Shown piece after piece: positions 31,759-38,134 of a stretch of 39,494 nt of DNA. A program made the translations under genes and the position numbers. The stretch is from a virus: the IMG/VR virus record IMGVR_UViG_3300006352_000006, positions 1 through 39,494 of that record. One strand, written 5' to 3'. The first letter of the stretch is position 1; the number at the start of each line of letters is the position of its first letter. The notes below the pieces were generated by a model that worked only from the letters and a program-made list of their open reading frames with translations, had not been told where the DNA came from and made no database searches.

Positions 31759-32645
31759 GCCATCACCATTTCATGCGAGTAAGCGGCGAGCCCGAGCGCC
31801 ATCATGCGCTGAGCGAACTCGACCACCGGGAAACCGTCGCGGATCGCGGCGGCGGCGAGAGAGGCGGGGATGATCGTGCGGCTGGTCGGCGAAGGCAGTC
31901 GGTCGTCGAGATGCGCGATCATGACGTCGCGGGCATGGCGCGTCGGCGAAACACCCGCCACCGCCGCCCGGTCCTCCAGCTTGGCAAACGCGTCGCTTGG
32001 GAAATGAATGTTGAGCTGCCGCCGTTCACTGCGCGGCGCAATCGGTGCCGCGCGCGATTCGGCATCGCGACCTCGCGTCTTGCCCGGCTGTTTCGGCGGT
32101 GTCGCATCGGCCACCGGTGCGGTCACTGGCCGCCGTGGCATCTCCATGCCGATGATAGGGTGGGGCGCAGCAACACGGGCCAGGGAGGAACCCTGCTGCG
32201 CCCCTTCGCCGACCGCATCACAAGGCTTCGGGCCCGGCGACGTCTTCGGCGAAACTGAGATCGGTTTGCGCGGCGCGGCGCGCTTGGTGTCTGGCGCGAC
32301 GGCGGAGCGACCGCGCGCGAGGATCTGGCTGATTTTCGCGAGGCCAGCATCGATACTGCCGTCGCGGGCACCGGCGGTGCGCTTCACCACTGCGGGGATC
32401 GGGCGCGGCGCGGGCTTGGGCTGGACGGTATTGCGGCCCAGCGTGATCCTGCGCGTCGGGCCAAAGCCACTGATCGTGATCGCGCCTTGGTCGGCCAGAT
32501 CGGCCAGCAGCGAACGTGCCGTCTCAATGCCGCGCAGGTTGAAGCGCGCCGCGATGGCGTCATCGCTCGGTGCCTCGCGGCCCCCGTCAATGCTGATGCG
32601 GATCAGGTCGAGCAACTGCTGTTGCAGGATGCGGGGGGTTACCAT
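31755..32645 (-). CDS. Two-domain DNA-binding regulator (winged helix plus ribbon-helix-helix-like)
   Basis: The 296-aa protein has an N-terminal winged-helix pattern (LLDLIRISIDGG, then DDAIAARFNL, then ARSLLADLADQGAITIS, about 10-58). A long Pro/Lys/Arg linker (about 70-205) follows. Near residues 209-250 a RRQLNIHFPSDAFAKLEDRAAVAG...HARDVMIAHL block resembles ribbon-helix-helix repressors. The final ~45 residues are hydrophobic helices. This combination suggests a transcription factor acting on the early or leftward operon, but the fusion is unusual and unproven. Confidence 0.55.
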   Translation of the reverse strand: MVTPRILQQQLLDLIRISIDGGREAPSDDAIAARFNLRGIETARSLLADLADQGAITISGFGPTRRITLGRNTVQPKPAPRPIPAVVKRTAGARDGSIDAGLAKISQILARGRSAVAPDTKRAAPRKPISVSPKTSPGPKPCDAVGEGAQQGSSLARVAAPHPIIGMEMPRRPVTAPVADATPPKQPGKTRGRDAESRAAPIAPRSERRQLNIHFPSDAFAKLEDRAAVAGVSPTRHARDVMIAHLDDRLPSPTSRTIIPASLAAAAIRDGFPVVEFAQRMMALGLAAYSHEMVMA

Positions 32646-33106
32646 TATGCCGCACCTCGCAAAGCATCGGCCTCATTGAGGAACGCGATCAGCGCGGGCA
32701 TATGCGGGCGGAGCTTGTCGGCGATGTGCAGTGTTTCGTTGTGATCGCGCACGCCGTCCCGCAGCGCCTCGGAAAGTTCGGCCGCGACTTCGCAAACGCC
32801 GTGGAGTGTCACGAAATCGTTGGCCGCTTTCGGTGTGGCGCGGGACAGCTCGTAACCATAATGCGCCATCACCTCGCGCAGCGCCGTCTCATCGGCACAG
32901 ATCGAATTGAACACGGTATGCGCCTCGGGGAGGTTCTCGCATGCCACGGCACGGCTGAGCGTCTTTGGATCCTTGAGCGCCATGCGCGACGCCATCTTGA
33001 CGAAGGTCATCGTCGGACCGACCCGGCCCCAGGCGATTGCGAGAAGCTGCTGAAACTTGTCCTTCGTCAGCGGTTCTGGCGGACAGACATTGCTGCGGCG
33101 CGGCAT
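32645..33106 (-). CDS. Hypothetical protein
   Basis: The 153-aa frame from the ATG at 33106 has GGGAG about 10 nt upstream and shares the A of ATG with the stop of the gene before. It is helical (FQQLLAIAWGRVGPTMTFVKMASRMALKDPKTLSRAV, about 18-54) and ends with a MPALIAFLNEADALRGAA helix. No family recognised. It lies in the same leftward operon as the regulator. Confidence 0.6.
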   Translation of the reverse strand: MPRRSNVCPPEPLTKDKFQQLLAIAWGRVGPTMTFVKMASRMALKDPKTLSRAVACENLPEAHTVFNSICADETALREVMAHYGYELSRATPKAANDFVTLHGVCEVAAELSEALRDGVRDHNETLHIADKLRPHMPALIAFLNEADALRGAA

Positions 33107-33273
33107 TATTGCGTGCTCCCATGATGTTGAGTCCCGCCATCCACTTCGCTTTCGCCGGAATGACTGCGGTCGTCCCGATGGCGGGCGTCTGCGGCGGCGA
33201 CGACGCGACCGATCGCGACGCCGACCGGAAACGAGGCGACAAGCCATGCGAGGATGGCGAGGCCGGGCGTCAT
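33106..33273 (-). CDS. Small membrane protein
   Basis: The 55-aa frame from the ATG at 33273 follows GGAAGG and ends in a TAATG overlap with the next gene. Residues 3-27 (PGLAILAWLVASFPVGVAIG and RVVAA) form a transmembrane helix; the rest is hydrophilic, with many His and Ser. No family recognised. It is the first gene of the leftward operon, downstream of a long inverted repeat. Confidence 0.6.
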   Translation of the reverse strand: MTPGLAILAWLVASFPVGVAIGRVVAAADARHRDDRSHSGESEVDGGTQHHGSTQ

Positions 33274-33288
33274 GCTGCAGGCCTTCCA

Positions 33289-33313
33289 GCCGGAGTGATG
33301 GACTCACTCCGGC
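33289..33313. promoter_or_regulatory. Perfect inverted repeat in divergent intergenic region (operator candidate)
   Basis: The 10-bp arms GCCGGAGTGA (33289-33298) and TCACTCCGGC (33304-33313) are perfect, with a 5-nt centre. It lies between the leftward gene starting at 33273 and the rightward gene starting at 33359. No T-run follows on either strand, so an operator for a dimeric regulator or an mRNA hairpin is more likely than a terminator. Confidence 0.5.
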
Positions 33314-33358
33314 CTTCAGCTATCGTCGCGTTGGAACAGGCCGACGAAGGGCGAAAAT

Positions 33359-33658
33359 ATGACCCAAAAGCTGAGCGAAGCCGATATGGTCGCGTGGGAA
33401 CTCGATCTACTGCGACGGGAAAAGGCTGTTCGGGAGCAAGAGGCAACTCTGCTGGACGCAGCAACGCATCAATCGCTCCTCCTGGTGCTGTTTCGAAAAG
33501 CCCGCGAAAAGAATTGGCTGAAAGCCGCAGACCTGAACGAAATCGAAAATGCGACACGAATGCACTCGACCGGCGATTACCGACCAACCGAGCAATTGCG
33601 CGGAATTGTGCGGAGAACCCAATTAGAATTGGAGGAAAAGCGAAACCGCCCGCGCTAA
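33359..33658 (+). CDS. Hypothetical rightward orphan gene
   Basis: The 99-aa protein has AAGGG about 9 nt before its ATG. It is helical and charged (DMVAWELDLLRREKAVREQEATLLDAATHQ, about 9-38), with a KAREKNWLKAADLNEIENATRM segment and a basic tail. No family recognised. It is AT-richer than its neighbours and ends in a 4-bp stop overlap with the leftward regulatory genes. Confidence 0.6.
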   Translation: MTQKLSEADMVAWELDLLRREKAVREQEATLLDAATHQSLLLVLFRKAREKNWLKAADLNEIENATRMHSTGDYRPTEQLRGIVRRTQLELEEKRNRPR

Positions 33659-33825
33659 CCATTTTGCACACGCTCCCCATTTGCGTACCGGTAAGAGATG
33701 TCGGCAGCTTCACTCGCGACCATTGCGGCACGTTCGTGCGCCTCCTGTCGGATGCTTGCGCAAATCACTTCGCTGACGATTTCAGCGATGCGCGCCTCCT
33801 GCTCGGGAGTGAACGGAGCGCTCAT
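33655..33825 (-). CDS. Small hypothetical downstream of the HTH gene
   Basis: The 56-aa frame from the ATG at 33825 overlaps the HTH gene by ATGA, so the two are cotranscribed. The sequence is helical (PFTPEQEARIAEIVSEVICASIRQEAHERA) with no recognised family. Its stop overlaps the convergent orphan gene by 4 bp. Confidence 0.6.
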   Translation of the reverse strand: MSAPFTPEQEARIAEIVSEVICASIRQEAHERAAMVASEAADISYRYANGERVQNG

Positions 33826-34034
33826 GCCGACTGCGGCTCGGTCGCGTGGTACGCCGCCATAAAGTCGAGCACTTTGTTCACGTTCGTGAGCGAGAGCGAC
33901 CGTCCAGCGCGCATGTGCTGTACAAGCGCCCCGTCAGCCATAACCTCTCGCCCAAATCGGGTTTGGGCCATGCCGGTTTTCACGAGGAAATCCTCGACGT
34001 GTTCCAGCAGCTCAGCGTCGGTCATGATGCTCAT
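33822..34034 (-). CDS. Small HTH regulator (Cro-like), leftward
   Basis: The 70-aa protein (start at 34034; MTDAELL at 34025 is an alternative) contains a HTH-type block: VEDFLVKTGMAQTRFGREVMADGALVQHMRAGRSLSLTNVNKVLDFM (about 13-59). Such short proteins are common Cro-type or accessory regulators in alphaproteobacterial phages. No Shine-Dalgarno is visible and the start is close to a probable -10, so the leader may be very short. It diverges from the larger HTH gene across two operator sites. Confidence 0.65.
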   Translation of the reverse strand: MSIMTDAELLEHVEDFLVKTGMAQTRFGREVMADGALVQHMRAGRSLSLTNVNKVLDFMAAYHATEPQSA

Positions 34035-34047
34035 AACGCCAACAAGT

Positions 34048-34070
34048 ATCATAAATTCCCAACAGTGCAA
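34048..34070 (-). promoter_or_regulatory. Candidate leftward promoter
   Basis: On the minus strand TATGAT (34053-34048) could be a -10, with no convincing -35 at the standard spacing (TTGCAC lies too close). It overlaps operator copy 1, so repressor binding there would block it. Weak evidence. Confidence 0.35.
34049..34063 (-). promoter_or_regulatory. Operator copy 1
   Basis: TCATAAATTCCCAAC on the plus strand, i.e. GTTGGGAATTTATGA on the minus strand. It is identical to copies 4 and 5 near 34.8 kb. It overlaps the probable leftward -10. Confidence 0.72.
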
Positions 34071-34078
34071 CCATCTAT

Positions 34079-34093
34079 GCTGGGAATAAATGA
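34079..34093 (+). promoter_or_regulatory. Operator copy 2 (variant)
   Basis: GCTGGGAATAAATGA matches GTTGGGAATTTATGA at 12 of 15 positions and has the opposite orientation to copy 1, 15 bp away. Confidence 0.6.
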
Positions 34094-34115
34094 AATAGCC
34101 GGTTTTAGCCGTGTG

Positions 34116-34128
34116 TGGGATATTCCCA
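34116..34128. promoter_or_regulatory. Operator copy 3, palindromic, at repressor start
   Basis: TGGGATATTCCCA is a perfect 5-bp palindrome around TAT. It shares the TGGGA core with the other copies and ends 2 bp before the ATG of the rightward HTH gene, where a Shine-Dalgarno would be expected. Confidence 0.6.
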
Positions 34129-34130
34129 AC

Positions 34131-34613
34131 ATGGCAACTACACCCGAAAAAAAGGAGCGCGCGCAAGCATCTGCGCTGGCTATCGCCAAAAAACTGGCGA
34201 ATTTTCCGCCCGGCCCAAGTGAACGTCAGTGGACAATCGACGCGGGCGTCAACAATTCATGGTTTTCGAATTTGCGCGGCACACCGACCAAGCCGCCGAG
34301 TGATCCAAGCATTGATAGCCTTCGCGCGATCCTGGACGCGCGCGGCGTTACGCTCGCAGAATTTTTTCTGGATGAGGCGCAAGGTCGGGTAGCGCGGATC
34401 CCGAATCGACAAGCCTTAGAACGGGCGATCCTCGATGCACTGCCGCAGCTTCCCGGGAAATCTTTGGCGCGCGCACAATATCTTGTTCAAGTTGTTGCAG
34501 GTGTCCTTGCGCTTCCGCCAGATCGCGAAGCCATTCCTGCCGCGCAGGACTCCGAAGACATGGCCGATCTCGAAGCAACCGCTCCTCTTCGCGCTGCCAC
34601 CAAGAGGAAATAA
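34131..34613 (+). CDS. Phage repressor-type HTH protein without visible peptidase domain
   Basis: The 160-aa protein from the ATG at 34131 begins MATTPEKKERAQASALAIAK. A HTH-like region lies at about 32-80 (RQWTIDAGVNNSWFSNLRGT, then PSIDSLRAILDARGVTLAEF). The rest is a helix-rich segment (QALERAILDALPQLPGKSLARAQYLVQVV) and an acidic tail; no Ser/Lys S24-peptidase pattern is present. No Shine-Dalgarno precedes it, so translation may be leaderless; an ATG at 34077 is a weaker alternative. It diverges from the Cro-like gene and is flanked by five operator copies, which supports a CI-like role. Confidence 0.7.
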   Translation: MATTPEKKERAQASALAIAKKLANFPPGPSERQWTIDAGVNNSWFSNLRGTPTKPPSDPSIDSLRAILDARGVTLAEFFLDEAQGRVARIPNRQALERAILDALPQLPGKSLARAQYLVQVVAGVLALPPDREAIPAAQDSEDMADLEATAPLRAATKRK

Positions 34614-34790
34614 CGCGAGCGACCGCGCAACGGCGAAGGCACGGGACGCATCCCAAATCACAGGCCGGGGCATCAAGCGTTACTTCAATCATCCGATTCG
34701 CGCGCTCCATGTTCCTTTTCTGTTCGCATGGTTCCTACATGTCCAGTGGGCCATGCGGAAAACAGGGGGATAACTCCGAAAATCGCGAAT

Positions 34791-34837
34791 GTTGGGAATT
34801 TATGATGATTTTGGTTGACGTGTCATAAATTCCCAAC
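34791..34837. promoter_or_regulatory. Operator pair (copies 4 and 5) around the rightward promoter
   Basis: GTTGGGAATTTATGA (34791-34805) and its exact reverse complement (34823-34837) are separated by 17 bp. One copy lies upstream of the -35 and the other fills the spacer between -35 and -10, so a bound repressor would block RNA polymerase. Confidence 0.85.
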
Positions 34838-34843
34838 GATAAG
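34815..34843 (+). promoter_or_regulatory. Rightward early promoter
   Basis: TTGACG (34815-34820) and GATAAG (34838-34843) are spaced by exactly 17 nt. The start would be near 34850, about 40 nt before the first early gene. Operator copy 5 lies inside the spacer. Confidence 0.78.
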
Positions 34844-34887
34844 GTATCTCAACGGCCCCACTGACCCGGTGGCCGGGGAGACAGCAG

Positions 34888-35226
34888 ATGGCCGAGGCCG
34901 ACCCAAAATTCAGCATTGACGCCGCGATCGCATCGCTTGCGCTGCCCTGGACCGAGCGCGCAGACGCCCGTGCAATTCTCGCCAGCTTCGCAACCGAGCC
35001 GACCTCGCGGGCTACGCACCGCCAGACTTTCGGTCGTGTCCGCGACGAGTGGCACAGCTATGACGACAGCCGCGCCGACCAGCTCGAGGCAATCCGCACC
35101 GATGCGCTGACCGCGATCCTCGAGACAGAGACGTTGATGACGCGGGAGCAGTTTCGCGGCGCGATCTCTGCGCAGCCGCACGTTACCGCTGCGATCGACG
35201 CCGCTCTGAACGGTGACGCGGCATGA
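34888..35226 (+). CDS. Hypothetical first early gene
   Basis: The 112-aa protein has GGGGAG about 9 nt before its ATG and is the first gene after the operator-controlled promoter. It is helical throughout (RADARAILASFATEPTSRAT, then DSRADQLEAIRTDALTAILE). No family recognised. It overlaps the next small gene by 4 nt. Confidence 0.65.
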   Translation: MAEADPKFSIDAAIASLALPWTERADARAILASFATEPTSRATHRQTFGRVRDEWHSYDDSRADQLEAIRTDALTAILETETLMTREQFRGAISAQPHVTAAIDAALNGDAA

Positions 35227-35354
35227 GCGCGCACGATCTCTACGGCTACGCGGTCGGCTGCCTGTTCGCGGTCGCGCTGGCAGCCGCTGGCACCGTCATC
35301 GGCACGTCTCTGGCAATGGCTTGGGATTGGTACAAGACCGGGGGGCGTTCGTGA
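35223..35354 (+). CDS. Very small membrane protein
   Basis: The 43-aa frame starts in an ATGA overlap and ends in TGATG with the next gene. Residues about 7-33 are a single hydrophobic helix (VGCLFAVALAAAGTVIGTSL), followed by AMAWDWYKTGGRS. No family recognised. Confidence 0.6.
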   Translation: MSAHDLYGYAVGCLFAVALAAAGTVIGTSLAMAWDWYKTGGRS

Positions 35355-35659
35355 TGGCCTCCCGCCCGCAGATTATGGTGCGCGAGACGTACCAGACGTT
35401 CCAGATCGCCGACAGCGGTGGCCGCACGTACGACAAGGGTGAGTTCGAAACGCTCGAACTCGCGATCCTTCACGGCGGCGTCCACAAGTCGAAGTTTTTC
35501 GTGCGGGTGACCGACACGCTTACCGGCGCGGTGATTCTGAAATTCTATCAGGTCCGGCAGAAGTCGAAGGGGGTCGCTCGGTACAGCGATTACCAAACGC
35601 GGATCGTGCGCGACACCTATGCCGAGCATCTGTTCGATCTTGACGGGAGTGCACTGTGA
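35354..35659 (+). CDS. Small hypothetical protein
   Basis: The 101-aa protein has a mixed alpha/beta sequence (ETYQTFQIADSGGRTYDKGEF, then HKSKFFVRVTDTLTGAVILKFY) with many Tyr and Lys residues. No family recognised. It is coupled on both sides by TGATG overlaps; the chosen ATG at 35354 is the coupled one. Confidence 0.6.
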   Translation: MASRPQIMVRETYQTFQIADSGGRTYDKGEFETLELAILHGGVHKSKFFVRVTDTLTGAVILKFYQVRQKSKGVARYSDYQTRIVRDTYAEHLFDLDGSAL

Positions 35660-35952
35660 TGGCGACTATTCACGCTCCCACAAGCCCGGTCGCGCGCTGT
35701 AGCGTCTGCGGTGTCCAGCGGCAATTCCACACGGCGAGCGACGTGCCACACAGCGCAGACCGCGACCACGCATTTGTTGCCGAGACTGCGGTTGATTTTG
35801 AGCCTGGCGATTTGTCGCCGCGCCAGTTGGTCGACGAGATTTTCGCGCACCGGAATACCCCACGCGCCGTGGCTTGCGGCACCGAACTGCGCGCCCGCGT
35901 CAAGAGCGTGATGGGCGTGGCGGCTGACGATCTAATGGAGGCCTTGGCATGA
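35659..35952 (+). CDS. Small hypothetical with Cys pair
   Basis: The 97-aa protein has a CSVCGVQRQFH motif near its N-terminus (residues about 14-24) and a C-terminal helical part (QLVDEIFAHRNTP, RVKSVMGVAADDLMEAL). One C-x-x-C pair may bind zinc. The GTG one codon upstream is an alternative start. It overlaps the next gene by 4 nt. Confidence 0.6.
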   Translation: MATIHAPTSPVARCSVCGVQRQFHTASDVPHSADRDHAFVAETAVDFEPGDLSPRQLVDEIFAHRNTPRAVACGTELRARVKSVMGVAADDLMEALA

Positions 35953-36254
35953 GCCACACCTTCAAAAGCACCGCCATGTGGCACGACAGCGTCGGCAACG
36001 AATGCGAGTGCGAGGTGATCGTCGAGTACGATCGGTACGTCGGGTACAACGGCGACAGCGTCAACCCGCCCGAGGAATCGCGCGTCGAAGTGATCGGCGT
36101 CACGCCGGTGATCGCGGATTACGACATCCCAGCCAGCGCGATCGATCTCGAAGCCTATGCCGAAGAGTGCGACCAGCATTGGGCCGACGAGATCGCGGCT
36201 GCCGCCGACGCGCGCGGTGAAGCGCAGCGCGACGCGCAGTGGGAGCGGTTCTAA
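35949..36254 (+). CDS. Small acidic hypothetical protein
   Basis: The 101-aa protein has a beta-rich part with ECECEVIVEYDRYVGYNG (about 18-35) and an acidic helix at the end (DLEAYAEECDQHWADEIAAA). No family recognised. Its stop shares one base with the next ATG (TAATG). Confidence 0.6.
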   Translation: MSHTFKSTAMWHDSVGNECECEVIVEYDRYVGYNGDSVNPPEESRVEVIGVTPVIADYDIPASAIDLEAYAEECDQHWADEIAAAADARGEAQRDAQWERF

Positions 36255-36412
36255 TGGGCACCCCAATCTCAACCCCGGACCAGATCCGCGGCGCGTTGCA
36301 ATTCCTCGCGTCCGACACCCGGTGCAGCGAGCGTGAGCGCGCGGCGCTGCGCGACCTGCGCGAACACTGCAGCGACCCAGTGCTGACCCGCTTGCGGGCG
36401 CTGCTGCGATGA
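36254..36412 (+). CDS. Very small hypothetical protein
   Basis: The 52-aa frame sits between two coupled genes (TAATG and ATGA junctions). The sequence is helical and Arg-rich (ERERAALRDLREHCSDPVLT). No family recognised. Confidence 0.55.
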   Translation: MGTPISTPDQIRGALQFLASDTRCSERERAALRDLREHCSDPVLTRLRALLR

Positions 36413-36801
36413 GCCGCGCGTATCTCGATTACACCGAGCGTCGCGCGCCAGTCGCCGCCAGTGCGCCGGGGTTCAGCCCCGACCTGCCAATCGCGGGGCT
36501 ATACCGGATGAAGCTGGTCAGCGGCGGCGTTTTCGTCGCGGTCCGGATATGGTTTGGCCCGCCGCTGGACCCGATCGACGGCACCGAGTTGGACCGATCC
36601 CCGCGCTGGCAAGCTCACGCCAACAGCAAGCCCGTTGCGCTTGATCGGGTGTGGCCGCGTTGCGCCGCCGATCCGATCGACGCGCAGGAATATGCCTACC
36701 TGCTCGCCCGCAAGGCGTGGGGCGAAGAGCACGCGCCCGGCAGTCCGCAAGCGCGTCCCGACCAACCTATCAATCTCCTCAACGCCCCATTCCCCATTTG
36801 A
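36409..36801 (+). CDS. Hypothetical protein
   Basis: The 130-aa protein is beta-rich in its middle (YRMKLVSGGVFVAVRIWFGPP, about 32-52) with a Trp-rich C-terminal half (ALDRVWPRCAADPIDAQEYAYLLARKAW). No family recognised. It precedes the coiled-coil gene. Confidence 0.6.
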   Translation: MSRAYLDYTERRAPVAASAPGFSPDLPIAGLYRMKLVSGGVFVAVRIWFGPPLDPIDGTELDRSPRWQAHANSKPVALDRVWPRCAADPIDAQEYAYLLARKAWGEEHAPGSPQARPDQPINLLNAPFPI

Positions 36802-36812
36802 AAGGCACCGAC

Positions 36813-37727
36813 ATGGCAACTGCATTTTCGGATAATCCCCGCGCTGTACTCGGTGGAAATAATCCTCCGATCGACGAGCGCATTTTGATCGATTTCGACG
36901 AGGCGCTCGGCGAGCATGACGGTTTGCTTGCTCGGCTCGATGAGATGGTGATCAAGGCCAACGGAGCCGGTCCGTGCCTAACTAAGGACACCGCCGGCCG
37001 GTACGGCGACTTCATCAAGATGACCAGCGCCGCCGCGAAGGTAATCGAGTCAGAACGCGAAACGCTCAATCGCCCGCTATTGACTGCACAGCGCGCACTT
37101 AAGGCCCGCGCCGATCACTATGCCAGCAAGGCGACCGGTGCTGGCGCAACGGTGCGGAAGCTACTTGACGCCTTCCTTGCCGAAGAAGAGCGCAAGCGCC
37201 GCGCCGAGGAAGCCCGCATCGCCGAGGAAGCGCGGCTGGCCGAGGCTGAGCGCCAGCGGATCATCGCCGAAGCCGAGCGCGCGGCGCGCGCGGCGGCAGA
37301 GGCGGAACGTCAGCGATTGCAAGCCATTGCCGATGAGGAAGCGCGGAAGGAACGCGCCCGGCTGCAAGCGATTGAGGACGAGCGTGCCGCTGCCGAAGCG
37401 CGCGACGCGGAAACCGTCGTCGTTGAAGTAAACGTGGTCGAGGTCGTACCTGAACCGGTGTTTGTACCGGAACTCGAGCCGGTGTTTATGTCCGCACCGA
37501 TCGCCAAGGCCCCGCTGCGCGGCGATTATGGGACCGTCGTTTCGGCGGTGGAGACATGGCACGTAGAGGTCGTCAACGTGCGCCAGGTGCCGGATGCTTA
37601 TCTCAAGCACCCGACTGTGGTCGAAGCGCTGCAAAAGGTCATTGGACCGCAGGTGCGCGGTAAGAACGGGCTGCGCGAAATCAAAGGGTGCCGGATCTAC
37701 TCGACCGTTGGGAGTTCGGTCCGGTGA
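36813..37727 (+). CDS. Coiled-coil protein of recombination operon
   Basis: The start at 36813 has AAAGG about 9 nt upstream and gives 304 aa. Residues about 115-200 are a long Arg/Glu/Ala coiled coil (LAEEERKRRAEEARIAEEAR, then AEAERQRIIAEAERAARAAA). The C-terminus (DYGTVVSAVETWHVEVVNVRQVPDAYL, then IGPQVRGKNGLREIKGCRIY) has the pattern of phage proteins encoded upstream of RecT. The start (NPPIDERILIDFDEAL) is also typical. It probably assists RecT or an exonuclease; the function is not known. Confidence 0.7.
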   Translation: MATAFSDNPRAVLGGNNPPIDERILIDFDEALGEHDGLLARLDEMVIKANGAGPCLTKDTAGRYGDFIKMTSAAAKVIESERETLNRPLLTAQRALKARADHYASKATGAGATVRKLLDAFLAEEERKRRAEEARIAEEARLAEAERQRIIAEAERAARAAAEAERQRLQAIADEEARKERARLQAIEDERAAAEARDAETVVVEVNVVEVVPEPVFVPELEPVFMSAPIAKAPLRGDYGTVVSAVETWHVEVVNVRQVPDAYLKHPTVVEALQKVIGPQVRGKNGLREIKGCRIYSTVGSSVR

Positions 37728-38104
37728 GCACGCTTCCACCCGGCGAATACGCCATTGTCGAAATTCTCGGTCACCGCACGATCATCGGTCGCGTCGAAGA
37801 GGTCGAGCGGTTCGGCGCGAAGCTGATGAGCATCGAAGCAGTGTTCAACGGCGGATTGCTTGAGCCCGTGATGATCGGCGGATCGTCGATTTATCAGTTC
37901 ACCCCATGCTCGGCGGAGGTCGCCGAAGCGCGGCAGCCGAAAGAGGATTGGCAGCTTCCCCCATCAATCCGCGCCGTGCTGCCGGTCGCTGCGCTGCCAC
38001 TTTTCGAGCCGCCAGCCTTCATGGGCGAGGCGGTGAAGGCACCGCCATGCGCCTCTTGCGGAGGGCCGAAGCCCTTCGGCGAGTGTGAATGCGCCCCCTT
38101 CTGA
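37724..38104 (+). CDS. Small protein with C-terminal zinc-ribbon-like motif
   Basis: The GTG at 37724 overlaps the previous stop (GTGA) and gives 126 aa; an ATG at 37688 would overlap more. The N-terminus (GEYAIVEILGHRTIIGRVEEV) is beta-rich and recurs in phage operons before RecT. The C-terminus has CASCGGPKPFGECEC (about 110-124), which could bind zinc. No clear function. Confidence 0.65.
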   Translation: MSTLPPGEYAIVEILGHRTIIGRVEEVERFGAKLMSIEAVFNGGLLEPVMIGGSSIYQFTPCSAEVAEARQPKEDWQLPPSIRAVLPVAALPLFEPPAFMGEAVKAPPCASCGGPKPFGECECAPF

Positions 38105-38134
38105 TCACCCTCATTTCGAACGGAGAAAATTATC

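Noticed and set aside
33037-34089. Plus-strand frame of 350 codons spanning several small genes
   Set aside because: It overlaps four smaller frames that are mutually coupled by start-stop overlaps and have better composition. Its own translation is low in complexity.
33846-34130. Upstream extension of the repressor frame to earlier ATGs
   Set aside because: It would run through the opposite-strand HTH gene and two operator sites. The ATG at 34131 gives the compact HTH protein.
34348-34710. Minus-strand frame with a Cys cluster antisense to the repressor 3' end
   Set aside because: The Cys spacing is suggestive, but most of the frame is antisense to the repressor, no Shine-Dalgarno is seen, and the rest has no pattern. 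Left out as unsupported.
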